From DATKDU01 sp035512595 (GTDB taxonomy: Bacteria; Planctomycetota; Planctomycetia; Pirellulales; Pirellulaceae): a stretch of DNA of 23,296 bases. The notes beneath the pieces were generated by a model. That model saw only the letters and a list, made by a program, of their open reading frames with translations. It was not told the DNA's origin and did not search any database. The stretch spans positions 1 to 23,296 of the forward strand of contig DATKDU010000027.1 of assembly GCA_035512595.1 (NCBI GenBank), given 5' to 3'. A program made the position numbers and the translations under genes. Every line of letters begins with the position of its first letter. The first letter of the stretch is position 1. Of the stretch, positions 6,153 through 14,900 are shown one piece after another.

Positions 6153-7847
6153 TTAAGACGATTCCCCTAGTGCCGCCATGATCCCGCGCCACCGCTGGCG
6201 GTAGTATTTCAGCCCGGGAAAGAAAAAGCACGCCGCGGCGACGATGCCGAAGATGATGTGGGCGTAGTCGGGGAAGACAGCCATCAGACCGGCGGTGATG
6301 AACAGTGCGGCCGACTGAACATAGAAGGCGCCGGTGAGTATGCCTGCTTTCACTAGGAAGACCATGCCGTTGATGATACCGAGCACGGGAGCGAGCGTGA
6401 GCACCGGCAGTCCGAGCCAGTATTCCAGCGGAAAGAGGAGGGCGATGCCCGCCATGCTGGAGGCCCAGACGTGGGCGATCTGCCGCTCGACGAAGGTCAC
6501 GGGGCCCATGCGGCGGCGCAGGGCCCAGAACACGGCGGCCCAGGTTCCCAGGCCGGCTGTCCAGAGAAGGAAGAAGTGAATGCGGATGTACTCATGGAAC
6601 CAGACGTGGTCGCGATTCCAGTAGAGAACGTTCGTCGCGAAGCAGACGATGAGCAGCGCCAGGCTGTGCCACATCCAAAGCAGACCCCAGTTTTCCAGCA
6701 CCTGGGCGTTGTGCGTCTCGCGCATCAGCGAGGCGACGACCTGCGTGAAGCGGCCGCTGCGGGCGGAAATCGATTCATCGGCGAGGTACGCCTCGAGGTC
6801 CTTGGCGAGCGCGGCCGCGGTGGGATATCGCAGGTCGGTTGGCTTCTGGAGGCAGCGGAGGGCAATCATCTCCAGGTCGCGGTCGGCCTTGGGGTTGAGA
6901 AGCCGTGGCGGGACTGGATCTTGCTCGAGGACCATCAGCACGGTGTCCACCGGCGAAGCGGCTTGAAACGGCGGCCGGCCAGTGAGCATCGCGTACAGAA
7001 TCACGCCCAGACTGTAGACGTCGCTGTGCGGACCCACCTGGCCGCGAGCACCGGCCGCTTGCTCGGGGGCCATGTAGGCCGGAGTGCCAAGGATCGCCCC
7101 GGTGCGGGTCAAGCTGGCGGCATCGGCAACCTGCTTGGCCAGACCGAAGTCGGTGACATGCGGCCGGCCGTCGTCATCGAGCAGGATGTTCGACGGCTTG
7201 AGATCGCGATGCAGGATGCCGCGCTGGTGTGCGAAATCCACTGCCCTGGCGACCGCGCTCAGTAGCAGTGCCGACTCCCGCGGCTGCATTGGGCCGTCGG
7301 CCAGCCGCTGGGCGAGGGTCGTGCCGCTGATGTACTTCATCGTGAAGTAGGGGCGGGCATCGATCTCGCCCACTTCGTAGACAGGCACGATCCCCGAATG
7401 ATCGAGCTTCGCCGCCGCTCGCGCTTCGGCCTCGAACCGCTCGCGATCAGCCTTCGAAGCAAGCTGCCCCCGGAGGATCATCTTCAGAGCCACTTCGCGG
7501 CCGAGGCTGATCTGCCTGGCGCGGTAGACAACCCCCATGCCGCCGCGGCCAAGCTCTTCCAGCAGCTCGTATTCGCCGAAGCGGGCCGGCAGGGTCAGCT
7601 CGCCGCTGGGGAAATCGTACGTTGCCCCTTTGCCAGCAATCGTCGGCGGCTCGCCCGCCCGGCTGTGACTCCCCGCCGCCTGGGCCACGACAATCGCCCC
7701 CCACAACTCCCGCAGGTCGCTGGCGAACTCCGGACTCTTGCGACACTCCTCCTCCAGCGTCACTTCTTCCCCTCGCTGCACGCGGTCGGCCAGGTCCGAG
7801 ACGAGGAGGGCGAGGCGTTCTTCGTGGGTGGAGGAGACGGTTTGCAT
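6153..7847 (-). CDS. Membrane-bound Hanks-type Ser/Thr protein kinase
   Basis: A 564-residue protein. The N-terminal region (about 1-60, with DLADRVQRGEEVTLEEECRKSPE) is the helical leader often found on planctomycete kinases encoded near ECF sigma genes. The kinase domain spans about 94-355: glycine loop GRGGMGVVY (100-108), ATP lysine K122, catalytic HRDLKPSN (213-220, D215), DFG (233-235), APE (260-262) and the Asp of DVYSLG (276-281). All key residues are present, so it should be active. Instead of PASTA, WD40 or TPR repeats, the C-terminal 170 residues form about six hydrophobic helices (from LLWMWHSLALLIVCF to IIFGIVAAACFFF), an integral-membrane module that may sense membrane or envelope signals (inference). 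It follows the deaminase gene after a 75-base gap holding a palindrome. No good RBS is seen at the ATG. Confidence 0.9.
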   Translation of the reverse strand: MQTVSSTHEERLALLVSDLADRVQRGEEVTLEEECRKSPEFASDLRELWGAIVVAQAAGSHSRAGEPPTIAGKGATYDFPSGELTLPARFGEYELLEELGRGGMGVVYRARQISLGREVALKMILRGQLASKADRERFEAEARAAAKLDHSGIVPVYEVGEIDARPYFTMKYISGTTLAQRLADGPMQPRESALLLSAVARAVDFAHQRGILHRDLKPSNILLDDDGRPHVTDFGLAKQVADAASLTRTGAILGTPAYMAPEQAAGARGQVGPHSDVYSLGVILYAMLTGRPPFQAASPVDTVLMVLEQDPVPPRLLNPKADRDLEMIALRCLQKPTDLRYPTAAALAKDLEAYLADESISARSGRFTQVVASLMRETHNAQVLENWGLLWMWHSLALLIVCFATNVLYWNRDHVWFHEYIRIHFFLLWTAGLGTWAAVFWALRRRMGPVTFVERQIAHVWASSMAGIALLFPLEYWLGLPVLTLAPVLGIINGMVFLVKAGILTGAFYVQSAALFITAGLMAVFPDYAHIIFGIVAAACFFFPGLKYYRQRWRGIMAALGESS

Positions 7848-7866
7848 AGATTCTGGGGAGACATTT

Positions 7867-7934
7867 AACCGCGGATTTCGCGGAGGACGCGGATTCGAGA
7901 ATGAGCATCCGCGTTTTCCGCGTCATCCGCGGTT
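7867..7934. repeat. Palindromic element, CGCGGA type, at the deaminase/kinase junction
   Basis: Left arm 7867-7893 (AACCGCGGATTTCGCGGAGG...) and right arm 7908-7934 are inverted copies matching at 23 of 27 positions, separated by 14 bases. The right arm contains the stop codon of the deaminase gene (minus-strand TGA, 7925-7923, within GCGGATGACGCGG). Each arm also contains internal CGCGGA direct repeats. It has no GTAG/CTAC ends, so it belongs to a different class from the other elements in the window. Confidence 0.8.
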
Positions 7935-8369
7935 CAAAGACATGGAATCATTTGCTGCGGTTCTTTCGAGCCAGTGTTCAGGCAGCAACTCGCGAAGGGT
8001 CGCCACGCGCCCCATTGGCAGTGCGACGATCGCATCGAGGTTGCGTGGATCGACCTGTACCATCAATTCGCGGCATCGGCCGCACGGAGGCAGGACGCCA
8101 TCGCTGCAAACTGCCACGATCCTCTCAATTTGCGTCTCGCGGCCTTTGATCATCTCAGCGATCGCAGAATGCTCGGCACAAAAGCCGATGCCGCAACTCA
8201 CATGCAGGCAAACGCCTGTGTAAACTCGCCCCGAGTTGGAAAGCACCGCTGCTGCGACGGTGGCCGCGGTCATGTCCGGCCGACCTAATCTCATCTCACC
8301 GAGCAATGGCGATGCGACATCGATTAGCCTTTGAAGGTGCTCCGCCATCTGTGGGTCAGCAGTTCGCAT
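7923..8369 (-). CDS. Cytidine-deaminase-fold enzyme resembling blasticidin-S deaminase
   Basis: A 148-residue CDA-superfamily protein. The zinc site is complete: CAE at 64-66 (C64 ligand, E66 general base) and PCGRC at 95-99 (C96 and C99 ligands). These enzymes remove the 4-amino group of cytidine-type substrates. The stretch GRVYTGVCLHVSCGIGFCAE lacks the Asn and Glu that bind ribose in ordinary cytidine deaminases. Together with GVLPPCGRCRELM and the ending ELLPEHW, it is closer to blasticidin-S deaminase-like proteins, so the substrate may be a nucleoside analogue or other small pyrimidine (inference). Start ATG 8369 is chosen; ATG 8348 is an alternative. The last residues (SLNRG) and the stop are encoded by a palindromic repeat, so the C-terminal tail is probably acquired. 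It lies 41 bases after the sigma gene on the same strand. Confidence 0.82.
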   Translation of the reverse strand: MRTADPQMAEHLQRLIDVASPLLGEMRLGRPDMTAATVAAAVLSNSGRVYTGVCLHVSCGIGFCAEHSAIAEMIKGRETQIERIVAVCSDGVLPPCGRCRELMVQVDPRNLDAIVALPMGRVATLRELLPEHWLERTAANDSMSLNRG

Positions 8370-8410
8370 GATTCTTGTGGGCAGTGTTACGAACACCTTC
8401 GCCCGCCGTC

Positions 8411-9058
8411 TCATTCCTCGTTCTCGGAACCACTTGCCGAGGGGGGCTCCGCCATGAGCTCCCGCAGCTTCCGGATCGCCCGCAGGTAGCGCATGCTGGC
8501 GGCCGGCTCGGTGAGGCTCAGGGCCTGCGCCACTTCCTGGTTCGAAAGCTGCTCGTAATGCCGCATGATGATGATCTCGCAGTCCTGGTCGGGGAGGCGG
8601 GCGATGGCTTGCTCGACGCAGCGGGCCATTTCCGCCTGCGCGACCGCCGCGGCCGGGGTCAGCTCGCGGTCGCACAGTTGGGCGGCCAGGTCCATCGTCG
8701 AGCGGTCGTCGGCCGCCGGCACCGCCAATTGCCGCTCGCGATCGACGCTCCGCTTGGCCGAGCCCCGATGCCGCCGGTGAGCGTCGATGATCCGATCCTG
8801 GGCGATCTGCCGCAGCCAAAGGTGAAACGGCATTTGCGGGCCGGCGACGTAATCGGCCAGCCGCCGGTTGGCCTCGATCAGCACGTCCTGCACCACGTCG
8901 CTGACGTCGATCCGCCGCTGAATCTTCTGATCGAGCCGCAATTGGACGATCCGCCGCAGCGAATCCCGATGCCGCTCCATGAGCTGGTTGACGGCCGACG
9001 AGTCCCCGTTTTTGACACCGGCGAGCAACTCTTCGGTTTTTTGCGGTTCGGGCCACAT
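8411..9058 (-). CDS. ECF-type RNA polymerase sigma factor (planctomycete subfamily)
   Basis: A 215-residue sigma-70 family protein with region 2 at about 10-100, including DVSDVVQDVL (51-60) for core binding and FHLWLRQIAQDRIIDAHRRHR (78-98) for -10 recognition, and region 4 at about 145-200, with LPDQDCEIIIMRHYEQLSNQEVAQAL and the recognition helix near SLTEPAASMRYLRAIRKLRELM. A charged Ser/Glu tail follows. The 30-40 residue linker between regions is rich in R, D and A. The ATG at 9058 is preceded by AGGGG, a good RBS. It starts 43 bases after the stop of the upstream membrane protein and probably belongs to the same transcription unit. No classical anti-sigma gene adjoins it. The membrane proteins upstream or the kinase two genes downstream could control it, by phosphorylation in the latter case (inference). 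Confidence 0.9.
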   Translation of the reverse strand: MWPEPQKTEELLAGVKNGDSSAVNQLMERHRDSLRRIVQLRLDQKIQRRIDVSDVVQDVLIEANRRLADYVAGPQMPFHLWLRQIAQDRIIDAHRRHRGSAKRSVDRERQLAVPAADDRSTMDLAAQLCDRELTPAAAVAQAEMARCVEQAIARLPDQDCEIIIMRHYEQLSNQEVAQALSLTEPAASMRYLRAIRKLRELMAEPPSASGSENEE

Positions 9059-9101
9059 GCCCCTATTATGCTCGCAACCAATTCCAGGCCACAGCCCAGA
9101 T

Positions 9102-10058
9102 TCAGGAGTCCGGCGTCAGGCTGATGGCACCTGCAGTGGTCGGCGACGTCCTGCGCCACCACGGCAGCGGCATATGAAGTCGCAGACCCCGGCGACGCAT
9201 CAGGTGGCAATTAAGGGCGATCGTGCCAGCCAGCGAGGCGTTGAATGCGAGAACGATCGGCAACACGCGCGTGAGCGATGTCAAGCCAGGCGGCTGCGCG
9301 ATCCAGTAAACAAGTTCACTCTCGACGAACGAAAGGAGCAGGATAAACGAAGCCGCCGCGGTGCATTGCCACAAAGTCCCTCGGCCGCTGCTCAACAAGA
9401 GCGCTACCGGCAATCCGGTGACCAGGATGAGGACAAGTCCGAGCGATCCCGCGATCGCGGCGACGGACCCAAAGCCCTCTGAAAGCGTGGTTGCCAGAAG
9501 AAAGAGGGCGCCCCACAATCCAACCCAAATCATCAGATGAGAAATCGGCGCCTTGCCAACCGGGTCGCCAGGCTCGTCCAGCCAGGCAGCCCGCCATCCG
9601 GAGAACACCTTCAGCGGCCACAAAAGGATGCTCAGCAGCAGCACTCCGCCGTAGCAGATTGTCAACGGCACCACGGCCGCCAAGAGGACGATCATTTCCA
9701 GTGCGCCGCCTAGATCGCGCATCCGGGCGAAGAAGTAAACTCCAGGTCCCATTTGAAATGCCAGAAAAGCCACGGAAAGCAGCAGTGCGAACGGCATCAC
9801 CGCCAGCCACATGCTCCACCTCGCTTTCTCGACAAGCGCTCCCACCAGACACAGCATCAGCAGTTGCCCGGCGAAAACGCCGGAATGGACCGCGCCGGCG
9901 AGTAGAAAGGTCCAATGACCGGGCGGAACCGTTCCTAAAAACAGGAGTGCTGCAAGTCCCACACTGAGGACCAACTGGACGAAAACGATCACCCCGTTGG
10001 CGAGCAACAGGGTCACCAAAAGGCGGAACGCCCGGTTTTCGTACCAGCGACGAGGCAT
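9102..10058 (-). CDS. Polytopic membrane protein, copy 2 of a tandem pair
   Basis: A 318-residue integral membrane protein with about eight hydrophobic helices. It shares with its upstream neighbour a common N-terminus (M-x-RRWYENR-x-FRLLVTL), QLLML-x-LVGALVEKARWS, ICYGGVLL, LLWPLKV, GWRAAW, APISHLM and the ending PDS. No enzymatic motif or nucleotide-binding site is seen and I do not recognise a named family. The ATG at 10058 is chosen over a GTG at 10076 because the paralogue starts at the equivalent Met. The 5' context GGGAC(C/T)TCTTCC before the ATG is also shared. The conserved charged KAR and DDP/DEP loops probably face the cytoplasm. Its position directly before an ECF sigma gene makes a role in envelope sensing possible, but this is speculation. 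Confidence 0.75.
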   Translation of the reverse strand: MPRRWYENRAFRLLVTLLLANGVIVFVQLVLSVGLAALLFLGTVPPGHWTFLLAGAVHSGVFAGQLLMLCLVGALVEKARWSMWLAVMPFALLLSVAFLAFQMGPGVYFFARMRDLGGALEMIVLLAAVVPLTICYGGVLLLSILLWPLKVFSGWRAAWLDEPGDPVGKAPISHLMIWVGLWGALFLLATTLSEGFGSVAAIAGSLGLVLILVTGLPVALLLSSGRGTLWQCTAAASFILLLSFVESELVYWIAQPPGLTSLTRVLPIVLAFNASLAGTIALNCHLMRRRGLRLHMPLPWWRRTSPTTAGAISLTPDS

Positions 10059-10085
10059 GGAAGAGGTCCCGTCCACAGCCCAGAA

Positions 10086-11048
10086 TCACGAGTCTGGTTG
10101 TACTCGGCCCGAAGCAGCGTCGCCCCGCGAGGTATTTCGCCACCACCGCAGCGGCATATTCAGCCGCAGGCCCACGCCACGCAGCATGAGACAGTTCATC
10201 GCGATGACGGCGGCCAGCGGGGCGTTGAATCCCAAGACCACCATCAATACGCGCGAGACCGTTGTAAATCCAGCCGGCTTGAGCAACCAATAGATGAGCT
10301 CGCTTTCGCCCCACGAAAGCAGCAGGATATACGCCACCGTTACGCTCCATCGCAGCCACGTCCATTCCTGGCCACTCAAAAGGATCGCCACCGGGAGTCC
10401 GGTGAAGAGAATCAGGGCGGAACCGACGAGCGCCACAAAAATCCCATCTTCCCCGAATCTTTCGGCGAGGCTTGTTGCCAACAGAAATAGTGCCGCCCAT
10501 AACCCGATCCACAGCATCAGATGGGAAATGGGGGCACTGCGGATCGAGACTATGGGGTCATCGTGCCAGGCGGCGCGCCATCCCGCCAGCACCTTCAGCG
10601 GCCAGAGAAGTACGCTCGCCAGGAGTACGCCGCCGTAACAAAGAATGATGGGCAGAGACGACCCCACAACGATCATCACGCTCAACACGCGCAACTCGTC
10701 AACGTTATGAGTTCGGGCGACGTTGAAGAGTGCCGGTCCAACCTGGAAGGCCACGAATCCAACGGCCAACACCATGGCGAACGGCAGGATCGCAAGCCAT
10801 GCGCTCCATCTGGCTTTCTCGACAAGCGCCCCGACCAGTGACAGCATGAGCAGTTGGCCCGCGAAGGAGCCGAAGGTGACAGTGGTCGGGATTAGCTCCA
10901 TCCAAAGAGCCGGTGGCCCCCTTCGCGACATGGACAACGCAAGAAGGCCGAAAACCAACAGCAACTCACCAACGACGACCACAGCATTGGCGAGAAACAG
11001 CGTAACCAGCAGACGAAACACCCGGTTTTCGTACCAGCGGCGAGCCAT
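10086..11048 (-). CDS. Polytopic membrane protein, copy 1 of a tandem pair
   Basis: A 320-residue paralogue of the gene that follows it. The first helix is about 12-40 (FRLLVTLFLANAVVVVGELL), followed by about seven more, including LSVMIVVGSSLPIILCYGG and VLMVVLGFNAPLAAVIAMNC. Several helices hold polar or charged residues (GESELIYW). The stop is 27 bases before the ATG of copy 2. It is the first gene of a minus-strand run that continues through the sigma factor, deaminase and kinase, and a candidate promoter lies at 11093-11121. Function unknown; the divergence of the two copies indicates an old duplication kept by selection. Confidence 0.75.
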   Translation of the reverse strand: MARRWYENRVFRLLVTLFLANAVVVVGELLLVFGLLALSMSRRGPPALWMELIPTTVTFGSFAGQLLMLSLVGALVEKARWSAWLAILPFAMVLAVGFVAFQVGPALFNVARTHNVDELRVLSVMIVVGSSLPIILCYGGVLLASVLLWPLKVLAGWRAAWHDDPIVSIRSAPISHLMLWIGLWAALFLLATSLAERFGEDGIFVALVGSALILFTGLPVAILLSGQEWTWLRWSVTVAYILLLSWGESELIYWLLKPAGFTTVSRVLMVVLGFNAPLAAVIAMNCLMLRGVGLRLNMPLRWWRNTSRGDAASGRVQPDS

Positions 11049-11092
11049 GGAAGAAGTCCCGACGAATCCGCCGAATAGACCGACGTCGCCGT

Positions 11093-11121
11093 ACTATGAT
11101 TGATGGGGAGGACGTGCGCAA
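11093..11121 (-). promoter_or_regulatory. Candidate promoter for the membrane-protein/ECF run
   Basis: Minus strand TTGCGC (11121-11116), 17-base spacer, CATAGT (11098-11093), about 45 bases before the ATG at 11048. Each hexamer matches 4 of 6 consensus positions, so this is only suggestive. A CAATCACCC copy (11119-11127) overlaps the -35. Confidence 0.3.
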
Positions 11122-11269
11122 TCACCCCAATGATGACGCACGCGGATCGTTCCGATTCCACGTCTCCCGGCAGGCTTCCCCGCCCAAACCAGCTTTGCCT
11201 GACCGTAACTCCAGCCCCGGCAATCCTTTCGGCAGGCGATTCCCAGCAATCACCCTCCCCAATCACCCT
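11119..11269 (+). promoter_or_regulatory. Three CAATCACCC repeats in the divergent region between two signalling operons
   Basis: Copies at 11119-11127, 11247-11255 and 11260-11268 on the plus strand. The last two are identical over ten bases (CAATCACCCT) and 13 bases apart, and lie about 70-90 bases before the sigma ATG at 11341. The first overlaps the putative -35 of the divergent promoter. This is the pattern of binding sites for a shared regulator. The rest of the 292-base gap contains an A-run and TTGACC (11289-11294), but no clear -10. Confidence 0.4.
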
Positions 11270-11340
11270 TGATTTCTGCTAAAAAACATTGACCGGCGCT
11301 AATCCGTCGCCCCATCGAAGCCGTCTTATCTTACGAAGGC

Positions 11341-11892
11341 ATGTCTGTGGCAACATCCGAGAGCAAGGCCCAACCGAAGGGCAGGCCGCGAGGGGCTAGT
11401 GCGCCCTCGCTCGAGGATGCGTTTACGCAGTACCAGTCCGAGCTTTTGGGGACGCTGTTCTACCTGGTGGGAAACCTCGAGGACGCTCGTGATGCGCTCC
11501 AAGAGGCGTTCATCAAGTGCTGGCGGAATCAAGACAAGCTCCATGAAATAGACAACCTGAAGGCCTGGATTTTCCGCATCGCCCTGAATACCGGCCGCGA
11601 TATTCGCGAGACCGCCTGGCGGCGGAAGAAGCAGGCGTTACCTGAAGACGAATCGATGCTCACCTCTACGCAGGCCGGACCCGAAGCGATCGTCGAGCAG
11701 GACGAGCGCCTGAGCCGGCTGCGGGCGGCACTGCACCAGCTTCGTCCGGAGGAGCAGGAAGTATTCCTGCTGCGGCAAAACGGCGAAATGACCTACGAGG
11801 AAATTGGAGAGGCCCTGGAGATCCCGTCCGGAACGGTGAAAACGAGAATGCGGCTGGCGCTGCAAAAACTTCGAGAAGTGTTGGCAGAGTAG
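11341..11892 (+). CDS. ECF RNA polymerase sigma factor paired with a macroglobulin-like membrane protein
   Basis: A 183-residue ECF sigma factor. After a polar 20-residue leader, region 2 spans about 25-95 (QSELLGTLFYLVGNLEDARDALQEAF with the core-binding DALQEAF at 51-57, then LKAWIFRIALNTGRDIRE), and region 4 spans about 122-180 (LRPEEQEVFLLRQNGEMTYEEIGEAL and helix IPSGTVKTRMRLALQKLRE). The ATG has an AAGG about 6 bases upstream. It is followed after 52 bases by the gene for a large membrane protein that has an anti-sigma-like cytoplasmic head, so the two most likely form a sigma/anti-sigma pair. The stop TAG is also the centre of a GTAG-headed hairpin. Confidence 0.93.
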   Translation: MSVATSESKAQPKGRPRGASAPSLEDAFTQYQSELLGTLFYLVGNLEDARDALQEAFIKCWRNQDKLHEIDNLKAWIFRIALNTGRDIRETAWRRKKQALPEDESMLTSTQAGPEAIVEQDERLSRLRAALHQLRPEEQEVFLLRQNGEMTYEEIGEALEIPSGTVKTRMRLALQKLREVLAE

Positions 11893-11936
11893 CAGGCACA
11901 CTCCGTGTGCCGTCCGCCGCGGGACCGACCGCGGAC
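11889..11936. repeat. GTAG-headed hairpin (REP-like) between the sigma gene and its partner
   Basis: GTAG (11889-11892, its TAG being the sigma stop), then stem GGCACAC (11895-11901), loop TCC, GTGTGCC (11905-11911). A second short stem follows, GTCCGC (11912-11917) with GCGGAC (11931-11936). No CTAC closes the right side, so this is a single REP-like unit or a decayed pair. Confidence 0.6.
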
Positions 11937-11944
11937 CAACGAAC

Positions 11945-14900
11945 ATGAACGAACACGATCAACTTCGCGAGCAACTGTGGGACCTGGTCTACGGCCTGAC
12001 CACGCCGGAGGATACCGCTGCGCTCCATGCCCGCATCAAGTCCGACCGGGCCGTGGCCCGGATGTATGCCGAGGTGCGCCTGGAAGCCGATCTGATTGCT
12101 GAAGCGGCCAAGGTCGAAGACACGTCGATCGCGCTGCCGCAGCTTTCCCCCAAGCCCGAGCGCGTTTCGGCAGGTCGCGCCAAAGAGGATTCCAAATCGC
12201 CCGTCTCCAGCGGCAGTGCCGGCTGGTCGCTCCACTGGCTTGGCGCTGCTGCCGCCAGTGCGCTGGCCGTGCTGATGGCCGTTGGCATTTTCTGGCGGCA
12301 GGAACCATCGCAGCAGGAGTTGGCGAGCCTGATCAAGATTAAGGCTTCCAGCGACACGCCGATGATTCGTGGTCTGTCGCATCAAGTCACGATCGAAACG
12401 GCAGACGCCGAAGGCAAGCCCGTTTCAACAGAAGTTAAGGCCCAGATTGCCGACGCCGCCGGCACTCTGCGTTACGAACAAGACGTGAAGACCGACAAAA
12501 AGGGGCGGGGGCAGATGCCTGTGCCGGGGGAAGCGATCGACGTCGGCAATATCATGAGTTTCTATTGGGCCGAGGCGGCGTTTCCAAAACAGCAAGTCGC
12601 CCAGCACACCAACGGCGCGGTTCCCGAAGCGGCCGTTCGGCTGGACGACGCCGAAGAGCGGCGCGAACTCGACAGGAAAGCCGAGCCGTTGCTCGAGGCC
12701 CGGCTTCTGGTGCAGCCCGAGCCGGTAGCGGCCAAAACCAGCTTCAACAAGGATTGGTACGCGCCGGGGGATGTCGTCCAGTGGCGGGCCTACGTCCTGT
12801 CGGCATTCACGCATCAGCCCCAGCCGGTCGATTCCTTGGAGGTGCGGCTGGTGGGGCCCGACGGCAATTCGCTCCAGCCGGAGGAGGTCCAGACGCACCC
12901 AGAAACTGGCGTGGTCACCGGCGAATTCCGCCTCTCGTCCGAAGCAAAACCAGGGCATTATGCGCTGAGCGTGCAGGATGCGACCCGCGGTGAGTTGCAG
13001 ACCGAGGGGATCATTGCCGTCGGGCGAGAGAACGCTGAGCTTGATTCCTTCTACCGGCAATCAAGCCGCGTTGAAGTGGAGAAATTGGCCGAGTTGCGGC
13101 GCAAGGAATCGGGCCGATTCGCTGGCGCCGCCAGCCTGGGCCAGTCAGCCGGCACGGCCGGATCCAGCCCGGCCCCTGCCGAACAGGAGGGACGTGATCA
13201 GAATGCCGTCAAGGCGCGCTTGCCCCTCAAGGCACCAGGCGGCGGACGGGCACCAAGCGGTCCAGCGCCAGCAGCGTTGGCTGCAGCGCCGCAGCCGGAA
13301 GGAGTCGCACCGCTGGCCAATGCACCCGCCAACTTGGCAACCGAGGGCAAGTCCGAAAGGGTGCCTGCTCCGGTGCGCGCGCGTTCAGAATCAGCCGATG
13401 CGCGAGGCCGATTGGAGGCGCAGGGAGTGGCGGAGCAAGGGTTGCAATTTGATGACGCGAAGAAGCACAGCGAGCCAGCCAGCCGTGCGGTGACCTTCGC
13501 CATACCGCCGCAGGTTGCCGGAAAGCCGCTCTTGGTCGAGGCCCGCTATCGCAACGTGGTGGTCAGCAAGATGGAGCTGCCGGCCGTCGAGAACGAAGTG
13601 CGGCAGAATTTCACCGATGACGCGCGCACGGAGTCGCTCAGCCGGAGCGCGACGCTGTCCCTTCCTCCGCAAGTGGACGGCGAGATCGACCTCTACTTCT
13701 ACGACAATTCCACCAGCACGCCGCGCCCCGTTCAATCGAAACGGGTGCCCATCGACCCGCGGAACGATTTTGAAATTCAATTGGCCGAAACGCCGGAAAA
13801 GTACGCGCCGGGGCAGACGGTACGGTTCAAAGTGCAGATCACCGAGCGCGGAAGGGCCGCGGCGAATGTGGCGATGGGGCTCAAGGTCGCGCCGACGCTC
13901 GCCATGACGACGGCGGACGAGACGGCAGCGATCGATGGTTTGGAGTCGAGTTTGTCCAGGGAGCAGGACGGGGACAAGGCCGATTCGCCGTCGCGCGACA
14001 AGGCGGCTGACGCTCTCGCACCTCGTGCGGCAGGAGGGGAAGAAGTGAAGAACATGCTCCGCAAAAGGAGCACCCAGCTTGGCGCAGAACGGCCAAAGGT
14101 TGCCGCGCGCGCTGGCGCAGAACCATCGGAGATGCCACCCTCTGCCGGCGCGCTTGGCGCGCAATCTGCCACTGCACGCGGCCTGAAGTTGGATCCAGCC
14201 AATGAATTGCGCCAGGAGGCGCAGCCAGGTGGCGAAGACCGCTTCCAGCGCTTTGGTGAGGGTGTGGAGTTCGCCGAAGCTTTTGGCAACACGCCCGCCG
14301 AGCCTCTGCCGCCGGCTCCGCCGACGCTGCTGGCCAGCAACGAAGACTCCGTCCAGCAGGTGCTCGCCCAGCGCGAAGCGGCTCAGGCGGCTCAGCAGGC
14401 GCAGTGGTCCTGGTGGCGGGCGCGGATCGGCCGCGGGCTGCTTTTGGGTGGCGTGCTGCTGCTGGTCTTGTTGGGAGTTGCCGTCTATGTGCAGCGGCCG
14501 GCCAGCGCGCGGCTGTGGATGCCATCGCTGGCGGTCGCCGCCGCCAGTTTCATCGTCGGTTTCGTGTGGGTGCTGGGGCAGCCGCGATCGGAATCCCAGA
14601 TTGCGGCCAAACGGGACGCGGAAGTCACAGCGAGCGAAGCGGCGCCCCCCGGGAGCGCGCCGGCAGCGTTCGGGGCAGTCGATGCGCCCGACCCGACGGA
14701 CGCCGATTTTGGCGGCGAGGCCGGCGGGATGGGGGGCTTCGGCGGCGGCGCACCAACGCCCGCAGACCGTGTGACAACCGAGCCGGGCGCCGATGGCCGT
14801 CTGCCCGACCGCATCAGGCCGGTCGATGACGCACCGGCTGGCAGCCAGCCCGCTCCCGATGCCGTCAAAAAGGAAGCCGTTCCCAGCGATGCATCGGGAT

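Noticed and set aside
9316..10512. Long minus-strand open frame overlapping the two membrane-protein genes
   Set aside because: A shadow frame; the paralogous membrane frames share protein similarity and this one does not.
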